NCBI GenBank assembly: GCA_905233475.1 | Contig: CAJOEN010000031.1 | Span: 1-64,000 of the forward strand | Direction: 5' to 3' | DNA length: 64,000 nt | Source: an uncultured Bacteroidales bacterium | GTDB taxonomy: Bacteria > Bacteroidota > Bacteroidia > Bacteroidales > P3 | Shown here: positions 49,574-59,796 of the stretch, piece after piece | How positions within the stretch are numbered: position 1 is the first letter of the stretch | Layout: each line of letters opens with the position of its first letter | Notes under the pieces: generated by a model | Seen by the model: the letters and a program-made list of their open reading frames with translations, nothing else | Databases searched by the model: none | Told to the model about the DNA's origin: nothing | Program-made: the position numbers and the translations under genes

Positions 49574-49606
49574 CCCTACCGCCAATTCATTGTAATTGCG
49601 GTAGGG
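49574..49606. other. Stem-loop in the phage non-coding region
   Basis: CCCTACCGC ... GCGGTAGGG with an inner AATT/AATT extension. Confidence 0.7.
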
Positions 49607-49622
49607 TTCTTGCATTCCCATT

Positions 49623-49644
49623 AGTCCCGTGAGGGACTTTTTTG
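49623..49644 (+). terminator. Rho-independent terminator at the end of the phage structural operon
   Basis: AGTCCC-GTGA-GGGACT followed by a T tract. Confidence 0.85.
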
Positions 49645-49775
49645 TAGAAATTCTTCGATTTCGATGTACAAGAGTCTAAAACACTCTTGCTGGTGTTCTT
49701 GTATATTATTCGGCAACTCACAGATTTCTGTAACTCTGTACGTTGCGAAAACTTTTTGTCATTCAATTAAAACAA

Positions 49776-49819
49776 TACGTATGCGCGCGCGCGCGATTTA
49801 CGCGTGTGTGTGCGTGCGA
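49776..49819. repeat. Two adjacent alternating purine-pyrimidine (Z-DNA-prone) tracts
   Basis: TACGTATGCGCGCGCGCGCG and TACGCGTGTGTGTGCGTGCG, in otherwise AT-rich phage DNA. Confidence 0.85.
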
Positions 49820-49991
49820 AATGTTATATGTTTGAAAAAAATGTTATATTTGTTCCATGATTACAATTATTTTTATAGGATTAATATTATTGATTATTAA
49901 GTTATTACTTGAAATAATTTTTATGTTTATTGACCGAAAATAATATTTTTTGAATAATTTTTTTGTCAATTAAAAAAAATGTAGTAATTTT

Positions 49992-50019
49992 GTGTTACAT
50001 AATTTATATTATGTTAAGT
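49992..50019 (+). other. attR: XerCD dif-like site
   Basis: GTGTTACATAA-TTTATA-TTATGTTAAGT. The right arm is one base different from the E. coli XerD arm TTATGTTAAAT. Confidence 0.9.
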
Positions 50020-50230
50020 AGAAGTTTTTGAACCTTTCCCCTAAGGCTATATATTTTGTTGCGACAACATCTTTAATTTCAAGATATTATCGCTACAAAA
50101 CTAAAGGGGACTTCTATTTATTCGTTTGAGAGCGCGTGTCTCCGACACGCCTGTTCTTTATTTGCCTGATATACCTCACATTAGCATGTGAGGTTATTGA
50201 ATGTGCTGACGTTTTTAATGACTTTAAAAA

Positions 50231-52054
50231 TTATTCATCCGTGTCGATATCGTGAATACGTGAGCGTTTGCGTTCGGTCTCGTTAAGTATTATCTTGCGG
50301 ATTCTCAAGGCTTTCGGAGTGATTTCAAGATATTCGTCATCGCGAATGTATTCCAAAGCCTCCTCAAGCGAGAATTTTATCGGCGGTGTTGTGGTCGATT
50401 TGTCGTCGGCGGATTTGGTACGCATATTGGTCAAATTTTTGGCGGTTACTACATTGATAACTATGTCATTATCAGGACGTAAGCCCTCTCCTATCACCTG
50501 TCCGGCGTAAACTTCGTCTCCGGGCTCGATAAAAAATGCTCCACGGTCTTGTAACTTGCTGATACTGTATGCGGTAGCAACTCCGGGTTCCTTGGCTATA
50601 AGCGCCCCCATTTTTTTGAATCCAAAATCGCCTTTCCAAGGCTCGAAATCCTTGAAGCGGTGGGCAATGATGGCCTCCCCGTTGGATATTGTAAGCAGTT
50701 GGTTGCTCAGCCCTATTATTCCTCGCGAAGGTATTGTAAAATCAAGCTGTACGCGGTCGCCCTTGGTGTTTATCGAATCCACGTCGCCTTTGCGCTGTGT
50801 TACAATGTTTATGACCTTGCTCGAAAATTCTTCCGGAACAAGTATTGTAAGTTGCTCCACAGGCTCGCACTTTACGCCATCTATTTCTTTTATAATTACC
50901 TTTGGCTGACCTACTTGCAATTCGTAGCCCTCGCGTCGCATTGTCTCAATAAGTATGGACAGGTGAAGTACTCCCCTGCCGTAAACTATCATGGAGTCGG
51001 GCGAATCGGTGTCCTCCACGCGCAGTGCGAGATTTTTTTCCAACTCGCGGTACAGGCGGTCGCGTAGATGACGGGAGGTTACGTATTTGCCGTCTTTGCC
51101 GAAAAGCGGAGAGTTGTTGATTGTGAACAACATACTCATCGTGGGTTCATCCACTTTTATCGGTTTCAGGGGTTCGGGGGCTTCAATATCGCAAATGCTG
51201 TCGCCAATATCGAAATTTTCCAATCCTAATACAGCGCAAATCTCGCCGGCTTCCACAGGGGTTTTGATTTTTTCTTTTGCAAGTCCCTCAAACACATATA
51301 GTTCCTTTATTTTTGAGCGTACTTGTTCGCCATCGCGACGGACAAGCATAACGTCCTGACCGGCCTGCAGTTTGCCGCGGTGAAGTCGTCCCACAGCTAT
51401 TCGTCCTACGTACGACGAGTAGTCGAGCGATGAAATCATAAGCTGGGTGTTGCCCTGCGGACATTGGGGGGCGGGTATGTGTTCCACTATCAAATCCATA
51501 AGGTAGGAAATGTCTTCGGTAGGCTTGTTCCAATCGACGCTCATCCAGCCTTGTTTGGAAGAGCCGTAGGCGGTTGGGAAATCAAGCTGCTCCTCGCTGG
51601 CACCAAGGTTGAACATGAGGTCGAAGACTGCCTCCTGAGCAAGTTCGGGATTGCAGTTGGGCTTGTCCACTTTGTTGATTACAACTATCGGCTTGAGATT
51701 GAGTTCAATGGCTTTCTGCAAAACAAAACGTGTTTGCGGCATAGGCCCTTCAAAAGCATCTACAACCAGCAACACGCCGTCGGCCATGTTTAGCACGCGC
51801 TCCACCTCTCCACCGAAGTCGCTGTGCCCCGGGGTGTCGATGATGTTTATCTTGCAGCCTTTGTAGCGTATGGAGACGTTTTTCGACAAAATGGTAATGC
51901 CGCGTTCGCGTTCCAGATCGTTGTTGTCGAGAATAAGGTCGTTGGTTTCTTGGTTTTCGCGGAATAGTTTGGCTTGGTGCAACATACGATCAACAAGGGT
52001 TGTCTTGCCATGATCGACATGTGCTATAATCGCTATATTTCTAATGTTTTGCAT
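50231..52054 (-). CDS. typA: Ribosome-associated GTPase TypA/BipA
   Basis: [67 protein letters not shown]. Confidence 0.97.
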   Translation of the reverse strand: MQNIRNIAIIAHVDHGKTTLVDRMLHQAKLFRENQETNDLILDNNDLERERGITILSKNVSIRYKGCKINIIDTPGHSDFGGEVERVLNMADGVLLVVDAFEGPMPQTRFVLQKAIELNLKPIVVINKVDKPNCNPELAQEAVFDLMFNLGASEEQLDFPTAYGSSKQGWMSVDWNKPTEDISYLMDLIVEHIPAPQCPQGNTQLMISSLDYSSYVGRIAVGRLHRGKLQAGQDVMLVRRDGEQVRSKIKELYVFEGLAKEKIKTPVEAGEICAVLGLENFDIGDSICDIEAPEPLKPIKVDEPTMSMLFTINNSPLFGKDGKYVTSRHLRDRLYRELEKNLALRVEDTDSPDSMIVYGRGVLHLSILIETMRREGYELQVGQPKVIIKEIDGVKCEPVEQLTILVPEEFSSKVINIVTQRKGDVDSINTKGDRVQLDFTIPSRGIIGLSNQLLTISNGEAIIAHRFKDFEPWKGDFGFKKMGALIAKEPGVATAYSISKLQDRGAFFIEPGDEVYAGQVIGEGLRPDNDIVINVVTAKNLTNMRTKSADDKSTTTPPIKFSLEEALEYIRDDEYLEITPKALRIRKIILNETERKRSRIHDIDTDE

Positions 52055-52197
52055 AAAAAAAACGCTATTAAAAAATCGTGCAAATTTACGAAAAAGTTTC
52101 GAGTTTTTTGCTGTGAATCTGCAACTTTTTGCTTCGAAAGACGAAATACACTATCTCATCTTATTTTAGCACAAGTTGTTACTTGAAGTACAAGAAA

Positions 52198-55100
52198 CTA
52201 TTCTTTCATGGCGTCGCTACGGCCTTTGCGCAAAACACTCTGTATCTGTTTTCGCACTATCGAGAAGGTCTCTTTCTTTTCAAACTCTTTGGCATAGCCG
52301 TTTTTGAATTTGTCGAGACGTATTTTCAGCTTTGCGTTGTCCAAATCGTTGAGGTCGCCTTTGTAACCAACAAGCAGTTTCAATTTCAACGGCCATTGCA
52401 GTGCACAGAATTTGTAGTCGAAAGTCATGTCGGCGTACTGCGTTCCCAAAATGCCCACCTTATAGCGGTCTATCGAAAATACAAATGGGAAGAAATTTAT
52501 AACCTTGTTTTTCATCACAAACTCAAGTGAAAGGCTGTCCACAAGATTTCGTTCTTTGTTCTTGAAAAGCAATATTTTAGAAAGCTTTCGGAAAGTCTCG
52601 TTGTCGAGTAGTACAAGACTGTCGCCACGAACGAGGCATGAGGCGTTGAGCGACGGAATATCAACGCCAAAATCGGAGTTGAGTTTGCCCAAAGCCATGA
52701 TGTCGGCTGAGATAAGTCCTTCGAACGACCTCAACATGGGCATCAAAGTATCAACTGCCGGTATCTGGGTTATCAGCTTGGTAATGTTGAGTTTATCAAC
52801 TTTAAGGTCGGCTGAGACATTGGCACTGCTTTTGTCGGCGGCCTTGTAAAACAGTGTTGTATGCACGTTGCCCAACGAAGAGTTGAAATTAAGTCCGTCG
52901 AGAATTATGTAACTGTTTTTCAGCACTACCTTGCCGTTCACATCGTTCAGCACAGCCTTGTCGTAACGTACCTCCTTGAGGTTGGTTTGCAGTGTTATGT
53001 TGAAATTGTTGGGTACGACAATAATCTCTCTTTTTGTCGTATCTTCTACTGCCTGAGCATTTTGTGCAATGGCGGAGTCGCTGCCCGACGATGATTTTAT
53101 AAGGTTTAGTAAGTCATTGGCACTCAAAAGATTGGACTGTAAAACCAAGTCTCCTTCCCATTTTTTACGTCCCAGCAGTGAACGGCGCACATGTTTAACG
53201 ATGCCCGACATCTGCAAGTCGGTATGCCGCACCCTAACGCTAAAGTCGTTGAGTTTCAAATCCCTGCCATCGAGGGTGAGCTCAGCTTTGCCCACGCGTA
53301 CGGGGTAGTTCATTTCGGGAGTACGCACTTTCACCGAGGCGAGATTGACTTTGGTATCCACGTTCCAACGTGTTAAAAATGTTTGTATTACGTCTGCACT
53401 ATCGCCAATGGTTGTGTCGGGTTGGAGGCTGGCCAGCAAATAGTCAATTGTTTGTTGGGTGTTAAGCTGGCGGTAAATGCTTTTGCGGCGATGATTGATA
53501 TTGGCAGTGTCCCTTTTTGAAAGGCTGTCGTGTGGGCGTTGTAAGTCTGCCAAAGGTCTAATACTCAATGCTATGTCGGCAGTTTTTAAATTGGCTGAAA
53601 TGCTGTCGTAGAGAATGTGCGTTTGTGCAGTGTTCAACGTAAGTGTGAGCAATGGCGAAGCCTGATTGTTTTTCGACGGCAACATGGATAGTCCGACTGT
53701 TGTTCCTTTACTCTGAAAATCAATGTTTTCCATTAATTTTAGGTTGGGATTGCTGATGTCTATCCGAGCCAACGTTGCCGTAACGATATTTCTGACCTCT
53801 GGTGCCATTTGTGCCTCAATTCTCACATTACCCACCGTGCCATTTGCCAAAGTAGCGTATATTAGTGATAATGAGTCTATTGAAACATTGGCTTCAACCA
53901 AAGCCTTCTCCCCCACCCTTTTTGCTACAGTGTTGGTTTTCAGCGAAATATCGGCATTCCTGAAATTGGCATAGAGGGTATCAACAGGCGATTTTACGCT
54001 GAAATTGTGCAATCCAACCTTGGCCGTAGCATGTATGCGTTCAAGTTTCATATTTGTAACGCTGCTCAGCAATGTATTGACATTCAAATCGATATCGGCA
54101 TTGCCTGCAACATTCATTCCTGCGGGAAGAACGGGGAAATACCTCAAAGTCTTATCCACATTGGCTTTCAGCTTGGCTTTGGCCGAAACAAACGGGTCGT
54201 TGAGAATGTCATTGGCAGTGGCGTTTAGCTCTGCCGACAAAAAATTGCTGCTAAGCGAAAAGCGGTCGATACTCGCGTGCGATGTCTTGATTTTATTGAG
54301 ATCTACAAATGCACTTGCCAGAAGGTTTATATCGCAAATATCGAACCCCAAAGCGTCGTAGTTGAGGTATGCGTTGGATAGAACCGCCGAAGCCTGTACC
54401 ACAGGAAACGATTTTTCGGTGTAAGTACCTGTTACATAAGTATTGACATCAAGGCTGCCTTTCACGTCCACGTGGCTCAGAATGGGCAGATAGGCCGTTG
54501 GCACCATTTGTTTAAGCATATCCAAAGCAGGTATTTGCCCGTTTATCCATATATTCATGTCAATAACATTGGTGTCGGGCATGGAAACGTAGCCGTCCAT
54601 GCGGAAACGGTTCTCGTTTACATACAGCGAAGCAGAGTCAAGGTCGAAACAAGTTGAATTGATGTCTGCTAACAATTTGGTTTTCAGTCCGATGTTGATA
54701 TTGTTTGCAAGCTGGATACTGTCGGTTTTCAGCGATATCCCATCAAGCTCCGCCGAAATGTCCACAGCCGTTTTCATTTTGTAGAAATCGCCCGAGAGTG
54801 CAAGGCGGAGATTATCGAGAGAAGCGAATACATTGGACGAAAAGTCTTCGTAAACTACTGATTTCGTGCGGAATGAAATTTTATTTACATTGATGGAATT
54901 TACGTATTCATCAATGGCAAATACCGATTCCGTAGTGTCTGGTTCCGAAGGCAGTGCTATGTCCCAGTTGGCTGAGCCTTCGGGAGTTACGTATGCGTAT
55001 GCCGTAACGCCGTCGAAAGAAATTTCTTCGATGTTCAAATCCTTTTTTTTCAGGTAATTGACTGGGTCTAACTGTATGCGGCAGATGTCGAAACAAAGCA

Positions 55101-55458
55101 AGGTGTCGCGTTTTTGGGCAAAAGCGGGTGCATCGTCGGCAAAAGCCTTGGACACTATACTACCGTTGTTCAGCGTGAGGTAAAAATCCGGGAACGTGGA
55201 AAGAAAGGTTATGTCCACCTGCTCAAACTGCACATCGGCATTTAGAAATTTATCGGCGTAGGTATTTACTATTTTGGTGACTTTTTGAGGGGAGAAAATG
55301 ATATAAAGTGCCACCCCAACGGCTATCAGCACCAAAAGTACAAGAGACAGAAGTGTTATTAAAGTGATTTTCAAGGCTTTGCGCCAGACACTCTTCTTCT
55401 TGGTCTTTTTTATTTCTTTATCAATGCTTTTCACGGTTTGAATTTTAATGTTGTTCAA
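52198..55458 (-). CDS. AsmA-family outer-membrane biogenesis protein
   Basis: Single N-terminal TM, long beta-rich region with DVKGSLDVNTYVTGTYTEKSFPVVQASAVLSNAYLNYDALGFDI, C-terminal AsmA_2-like domain. Confidence 0.85.
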   Translation of the reverse strand: MNNIKIQTVKSIDKEIKKTKKKSVWRKALKITLITLLSLVLLVLIAVGVALYIIFSPQKVTKIVNTYADKFLNADVQFEQVDITFLSTFPDFYLTLNNGSIVSKAFADDAPAFAQKRDTLLCFDICRIQLDPVNYLKKKDLNIEEISFDGVTAYAYVTPEGSANWDIALPSEPDTTESVFAIDEYVNSINVNKISFRTKSVVYEDFSSNVFASLDNLRLALSGDFYKMKTAVDISAELDGISLKTDSIQLANNINIGLKTKLLADINSTCFDLDSASLYVNENRFRMDGYVSMPDTNVIDMNIWINGQIPALDMLKQMVPTAYLPILSHVDVKGSLDVNTYVTGTYTEKSFPVVQASAVLSNAYLNYDALGFDICDINLLASAFVDLNKIKTSHASIDRFSLSSNFLSAELNATANDILNDPFVSAKAKLKANVDKTLRYFPVLPAGMNVAGNADIDLNVNTLLSSVTNMKLERIHATAKVGLHNFSVKSPVDTLYANFRNADISLKTNTVAKRVGEKALVEANVSIDSLSLIYATLANGTVGNVRIEAQMAPEVRNIVTATLARIDISNPNLKLMENIDFQSKGTTVGLSMLPSKNNQASPLLTLTLNTAQTHILYDSISANLKTADIALSIRPLADLQRPHDSLSKRDTANINHRRKSIYRQLNTQQTIDYLLASLQPDTTIGDSADVIQTFLTRWNVDTKVNLASVKVRTPEMNYPVRVGKAELTLDGRDLKLNDFSVRVRHTDLQMSGIVKHVRRSLLGRKKWEGDLVLQSNLLSANDLLNLIKSSSGSDSAIAQNAQAVEDTTKREIIVVPNNFNITLQTNLKEVRYDKAVLNDVNGKVVLKNSYIILDGLNFNSSLGNVHTTLFYKAADKSSANVSADLKVDKLNITKLITQIPAVDTLMPMLRSFEGLISADIMALGKLNSDFGVDIPSLNASCLVRGDSLVLLDNETFRKLSKILLFKNKERNLVDSLSLEFVMKNKVINFFPFVFSIDRYKVGILGTQYADMTFDYKFCALQWPLKLKLLVGYKGDLNDLDNAKLKIRLDKFKNGYAKEFEKKETFSIVRKQIQSVLRKGRSDAMKE

Positions 55459-55464
55459 ATATTA

Positions 55465-56835
55465 TTATTTTCCCACGCAAAAACGGCTGAAAATTGTTCC
55501 CAAGACCTCATCGGAGGACACTTCGCCGGTGATAAGTCCGATGTAGTATAGCGCCTGACGTATGTCCACCATCAGCAAATCGCCTGCCACACCGCTTGCA
55601 AGTCCTTCTTTAACAGGCTTTAAGGTGTCTATTATTTTGCACATGGCCTCGTAATGCCGCACATTGGTAAGTATAACATCATTTTCTCCTCCTTTAATTT
55701 TCACACGGGAAACCAGTCCCTGTTTGAGTTCCTCAATTCCTTTGCCATACAAGGCAGAAATCCAATAGCAATCGGAATCTGGCTCGATATTTCCATATTT
55801 AGGAGCTTTTGACGTATCCATTTTATTAACGACAAGCAGGCATTTTTTAGCTTCATTTTTGGCCTCTTCCAACAGTGTTGCCATATTCTCCGTCGGTTTC
55901 TGACTATCTCCTACGACAAGCACAATTTCTGCCGAGCCGATGGCTTTACGGCTTCGTGCTATGCCCATTTTCTCCACAGGGTCATTGCTGTTGCGTATGC
56001 CTGCGGTGTCTATGAATCGAAATGTTATGCCATCAATAACTACTGTGTCCTCAATGGTGTCGCGTGTGGTGCCGGGAATGTCGGATACTATGGCGCGCTC
56101 GTCGCCGAGCAAAGCGTTGAGCAATGTGGATTTGCCAGCGTTTGGTTCGCCCACAATAGCCACAGGCACACCGTTTTTTATCGCATTGCCCTCACGGAAA
56201 GAATTGACAAGGCTTTCTACCTCTTTTTCAATGCTTTGCACAAGATGTTTTAAATTGTTTCTGTCGGCGAATTCCACGTCCTCGTCGCTGAAATCGAGTT
56301 CCAATTCGAGCAGTGCCGACAGTTCCACAAATTGTTGCCTTAGTTGCGACAACTTTTTGGAGAAACCGCCTCGCATTTGGTTTATTGCTATACGGTGCGC
56401 CGCTTCGGATTTGGAGTCGATAAGGTCGGCTACGGCTTCGGCTTGCGAAAGGTCGAGTTTGCCGTTTATGAAAGCTCTCATGGTGAACTCCCCTGCTTCG
56501 GCAAGGCGCGCGCCGTTTTTTACAAGTGTCTCCAAAATTTTTTGCTGTACATACAAAGAGCCGTGGCACGAAATCTCTACGGTGTCGTCGCCTGTGTAGG
56601 AATGTGGCGAGGCAAAAAATGTGGCAACTACCTCATCTACAAGCATTTCTCCATCATAAAAACAGCAATAACGTGCGGTATCGGCCTTTAGCGAATTTCC
56701 AAGCCTCTCCCCTTTTCGGTTGCGTAACAATTTGTCGCACAGCGTTTTCACGTCTTTTCCGGAAATACGTATCACGGCAATTCCTCCGACACCAGCCGGA
56801 GTGGATACGGCACATATTGTTTCAAAATCTTTCAC
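55465..56835 (-). CDS. mnmE: tRNA uridine-5-carboxymethylaminomethyl(34) synthesis GTPase MnmE
   Basis: ICAVSTPAGVGGIAVIRISGKDV; GEPNAGKSTLLNALLGDERAIVSDIPGTTRDTIED; C-terminal ...GTIFSRFCVGK. Confidence 0.97.
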   Translation of the reverse strand: MKDFETICAVSTPAGVGGIAVIRISGKDVKTLCDKLLRNRKGERLGNSLKADTARYCCFYDGEMLVDEVVATFFASPHSYTGDDTVEISCHGSLYVQQKILETLVKNGARLAEAGEFTMRAFINGKLDLSQAEAVADLIDSKSEAAHRIAINQMRGGFSKKLSQLRQQFVELSALLELELDFSDEDVEFADRNNLKHLVQSIEKEVESLVNSFREGNAIKNGVPVAIVGEPNAGKSTLLNALLGDERAIVSDIPGTTRDTIEDTVVIDGITFRFIDTAGIRNSNDPVEKMGIARSRKAIGSAEIVLVVGDSQKPTENMATLLEEAKNEAKKCLLVVNKMDTSKAPKYGNIEPDSDCYWISALYGKGIEELKQGLVSRVKIKGGENDVILTNVRHYEAMCKIIDTLKPVKEGLASGVAGDLLMVDIRQALYYIGLITGEVSSDEVLGTIFSRFCVGK

Positions 56836-56853
56836 GGCAACAATATTTTGGCA

Positions 56854-57342
56854 TTATTTGTTCCAATTTTCACCATATATACGAGCAACATCGCTTTCGG
56901 AAAGCTGAATGTCCATTTTTATGCGGTAGGCACTCGGTTTCAGCAACATAAAAGAAAATACAAATACCAAAGCCTCAAGACATACAAGCAGACTGTTTTC
57001 CACAAAAATGCTGACAGCTGCGATTGCAGAAAGTGTAAAAGCCGATATATAAAGGCTTTGCAGCATAAGAGAGTAGTATCGGCTTACTTTTTGCTCAATG
57101 GTTTCGAGGTTTGCAAGCGACGACAGGCGTTTTTTTAGTATGTTGCGGGTGTAAAAAAACTGGAATACCGCAAGACCTATGGCCACAAATGCAAGTGTAA
57201 TTTGGGTTTTCAAATTTCCAACAGGTGATGAAAAAAAGCCGAAAATCTGTGTTAGTATACTGAAAACTAATGATATTACTCCCACACACAGTGTTGTAGC
57301 GGCATGGAGGTTTATGTTTTTTTTGTATCTCTCTATGGTCAT
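56854..57342 (-). CDS. Hypothetical four-TM membrane protein
   Basis: 162 aa with four hydrophobic segments. Confidence 0.6.
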   Translation of the reverse strand: MTIERYKKNINLHAATTLCVGVISLVFSILTQIFGFFSSPVGNLKTQITLAFVAIGLAVFQFFYTRNILKKRLSSLANLETIEQKVSRYYSLMLQSLYISAFTLSAIAAVSIFVENSLLVCLEALVFVFSFMLLKPSAYRIKMDIQLSESDVARIYGENWNK

Positions 57343-57428
57343 TTGGTGTTGATTTGAATATGTTCCAAAAACTGCATTTCGTCTTTTTTATTGTGTGCCG
57401 TTTTTTTATAAGTGTGTCCCTACAGCAA

Positions 57429-57454
57429 AAAAGACGGGGAAAAATCCTCGTCTT
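57429..57454 (-). terminator. Rho-independent terminator downstream of the tRNA
   Basis: On the minus strand, AAGACGAGG-ATTTTT-CCCCGTCTT followed by T tract. Confidence 0.8.
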
Positions 57455-57461
57455 TCGTTTG

Positions 57462-57535
57462 TGGCCCCTCTAGGGCTCGAACCTAGGACCCCCTGATTAT
57501 GAGTCAGATGCTCTAACCAACTGAGCTAAGGGGCC
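57462..57535 (-). tRNA. tRNA with CAU anticodon, likely tRNA-Ile2 (lysidine-modified)
   Basis: GGCCCCTTAGCTCAGTTGGTTAGAGCATCTGACTCATAATCAGGGGGTCCTAGGTTCGAGCCCTAGAGGGGCCA folds as a cloverleaf; 5' half resembles E. coli Ile2. CCA is not encoded. Confidence 0.93.
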
Positions 57536-57673
57536 AATTTCGGTAAAATTCCGTTCCGAAATCGTTTGCAAAAGTACGTCTTTTTTTCGGTTCTACCAAA
57601 TATTTTTGCCAAATTATTTTTTTTTAGTCCGCAAATACTTGTTTTACAGATAAATAATTTTGAGGCAAAAATG

Positions 57674-58717
57674 TCATACATCCTTGTGATACTCGTTTGA
57701 AATGGCTTTAAGGCAGTCCGAAAATGCCAAAATGTCGCTCTCCTGCGTATCAAAACTGCACATCCATCGCACCTCGTTTTTGGCCTCGTCCCAGTCGTAG
57801 AAAAAGTAATGTTCCAAAAGGTTTTTCCACATAGTGCGCGGCATACGGGCAAAAACGGCATTTACCTGCACGGGATATACTATGTCCACACCGGGTATGT
57901 CTTTCACACTGCTATATAGCAGTTGAGCCATAGCGTTGGAATGCTGTGCGTTGCGTTTCCACAAATCGGTTTCCAGATAGGCTTTGAACTGTGCCGCCAC
58001 AAACCTCATCTTGGAGCACAGCTGCATGGCCTGTTTGCGGCGGTAGAGGAAATCCTCTTTCAGTATGGGATTGAGCAACACCACGCTCTCTCCCATCATA
58101 AGGCCGTTTTTGGTACCGCCAAAGGATATGGCGTCGGCGCCGATGTCTGTTGTCATTTCACGGAAAGTGCAGCCCAAGGCCACGGCTGCGTTGGCCAAGC
58201 GTGCCCCGTCGATGTGCAGAAGCATGTCGTTGGCATGTACGAAGTCCGACAGTTCTTTCAACTCGTCCAATGTGTAAAGGGTTCCAAGTTCGGTAGGTTG
58301 TGCCACCGACACCACGCGTGGCTGCGAGTGGTGCTGAAATCCTATGCCGTGCAGGTGCTGTTTTATGAGTTCGGGCGTGAGCTTGCCGTCGGGAGTGGCA
58401 ACGGTGAGGAGCTTGGCTCCCGTTATACGTTGCGGAGCACCGCACTCGTCCACGTTGATATGGGCTGTTTCGGCACATATCACGGCGTTATGCGAACGCA
58501 ACATACTGTCGATACACAGTACATTGGCACCAGTGCCGTTGAACACCATATATGCGGTGGTCTGCTCGCCGAAATGCTCTTTAAATAGTTTCTCCACTTC
58601 CGATGAAAGTTCGTCGTCGCCGTAAGCAAGGGCATGTTCGGTATTTGCCTTTTGTATGGCTTCTATAACTTCGGGCGAAATCCCGGAATGGTTGTCGCTT
58701 CCAAATCCGCGCTTCAT
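57674..58717 (-). CDS. Low-specificity L-threonine aldolase (PLP-dependent)
   Basis: RGFGSDNHSGISPEVIEAIQKAN, HIDGARLANAAVALG, DAISFGGTKNGLMMGE. Confidence 0.92.
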   Translation of the reverse strand: MKRGFGSDNHSGISPEVIEAIQKANTEHALAYGDDELSSEVEKLFKEHFGEQTTAYMVFNGTGANVLCIDSMLRSHNAVICAETAHINVDECGAPQRITGAKLLTVATPDGKLTPELIKQHLHGIGFQHHSQPRVVSVAQPTELGTLYTLDELKELSDFVHANDMLLHIDGARLANAAVALGCTFREMTTDIGADAISFGGTKNGLMMGESVVLLNPILKEDFLYRRKQAMQLCSKMRFVAAQFKAYLETDLWKRNAQHSNAMAQLLYSSVKDIPGVDIVYPVQVNAVFARMPRTMWKNLLEHYFFYDWDEAKNEVRWMCSFDTQESDILAFSDCLKAISNEYHKDV

Positions 58718-58798
58718 AATAATTAGCAATTAGTAATGAGTAATGAGTAATGAGTATTTTACAATGAACAATTAAACAATAAACAGTTCAACAAATAA

Positions 58799-59680
58799 TC
58801 AAAACGTTATCGGTGCTTGGCATACGTTGATGATTTCCTGCTGTCCTTCCGCAAGGAATACAATGACTTTCAGGTGCTTGAGATTGACATCGACGCCAGA
58901 AATCTGTTCTGGTATGGTGTATTTATACGATCGGCGTATCTGCGTTCCTACTACGGGGGTTATGTCGTCGCCCCACTGTCCGGTAAGGAGATGACGTAGC
59001 ATGTCCATGTGGCAGTAAAGGCTTGTGCCGAAGTCGTAATGCGATGGGTTGTAGGTGGAGCCGCCGTTCTGCCGACCCCAAACGCTGTCCTCCACAAGTG
59101 CCACATTCAGTTTGTCCGAAATATTGGTGTCGTTGGTGTCTTTCGACACGTAGTAAATGGCCACAGCCACAGTCAGTTCCCGGGTGTTGGGGTCGATAAC
59201 GGCTTTTGCGTTGAGGTTGGCGTCGGAGGACTGCAACATAACCAAATTGGCGGCGTTTGCCCAATAGCTCCTGTCCATAGCAGTGCCCGTATTTTCGGTA
59301 TCCATTGCGTATGTTTCGAACACTCGCCGGTTTACTGTACCTGCCGGATAACTAGTAAGGTGCGACTGTTCGGCAAGTTCCGCGCCAAAGTCTGTGGTAT
59401 AGGTGTTGTCGGCGTCGGTGCCTGTGTGTATGTTTATGCAGAAAACCCTGCCCGGATGGTTCACCTTCAAGCCGTTCAAAATGCGGTGTCCGTCGGAACT
59501 TAGCGGATCCTTTATGCCTGTAAAATGCTCCACAAGCACATTCTTTTCCTGCGGTGTGGAAGAGGCCGACACCGTAGCTGTCAAATCTGAGGTCTCATTT
59601 TTGTCGTCGTCGCCACAGGATACTGTGCCCGTTGCCAAAAAAGCCAATGAGACTACAAGTGTTAGGTGTATTTTTTTCAT
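58799..59680 (-). CDS. Omp28-family lipoprotein, no CxxC
   Basis: Lipobox TVSCGDDD; KNVLVEHFTGIKDPLSSDGHRILNGLKVNHPGRVFCINIHTG. Confidence 0.85.
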   Translation of the reverse strand: MKKIHLTLVVSLAFLATGTVSCGDDDKNETSDLTATVSASSTPQEKNVLVEHFTGIKDPLSSDGHRILNGLKVNHPGRVFCINIHTGTDADNTYTTDFGAELAEQSHLTSYPAGTVNRRVFETYAMDTENTGTAMDRSYWANAANLVMLQSSDANLNAKAVIDPNTRELTVAVAIYYVSKDTNDTNISDKLNVALVEDSVWGRQNGGSTYNPSHYDFGTSLYCHMDMLRHLLTGQWGDDITPVVGTQIRRSYKYTIPEQISGVDVNLKHLKVIVFLAEGQQEIINVCQAPITF

Positions 59681-59747
59681 TTTTTACTGTTTTGCAAAAT
59701 AATATAACGGCTAAGTCGGCGTATTATTGTTGTTTGTGTGCAATAAA

Positions 59748-59776
59748 AAGGGAGAGGAAAAAATCCCTCTCCCCAT
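59748..59776 (-). terminator. Rho-independent terminator
   Basis: GGGAGAGG-AAAAAAT-CCCTCTCCC; T tract on the minus strand. Confidence 0.8.
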
Positions 59777-59796
59777 ATAAAAGTAGTATGAAAAAA

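Larger units (their letters stand above)
43846..50019 (+). mobile_element. Integrated Microviridae provirus (Alpavirinae/BMV-like), ~6.15 kb unit
   Basis: All genes on +, order ORF87-Rep-small peptide-VP1-VP3-VP2, flanked by directly repeated dif-like sites. AT-rich with T-ending codons, unlike the flanking host genes. Confidence 0.93.

Noticed and set aside
49664-49900. 78-aa ORF in the phage non-coding region
   Set aside because: It spans the Z-DNA-like GC repeat and hairpins, with Cys/Arg/Val low-complexity translation; more likely non-coding.
57462-57535. tRNA as an integration hot spot
   Set aside because: No integrase, att duplication or foreign genes next to the tRNA. Flanking genes are ordinary.
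58733-58755. AGTAATG short tandem repeat
   Set aside because: Only about three short AT-rich copies; typical intergenic low complexity.
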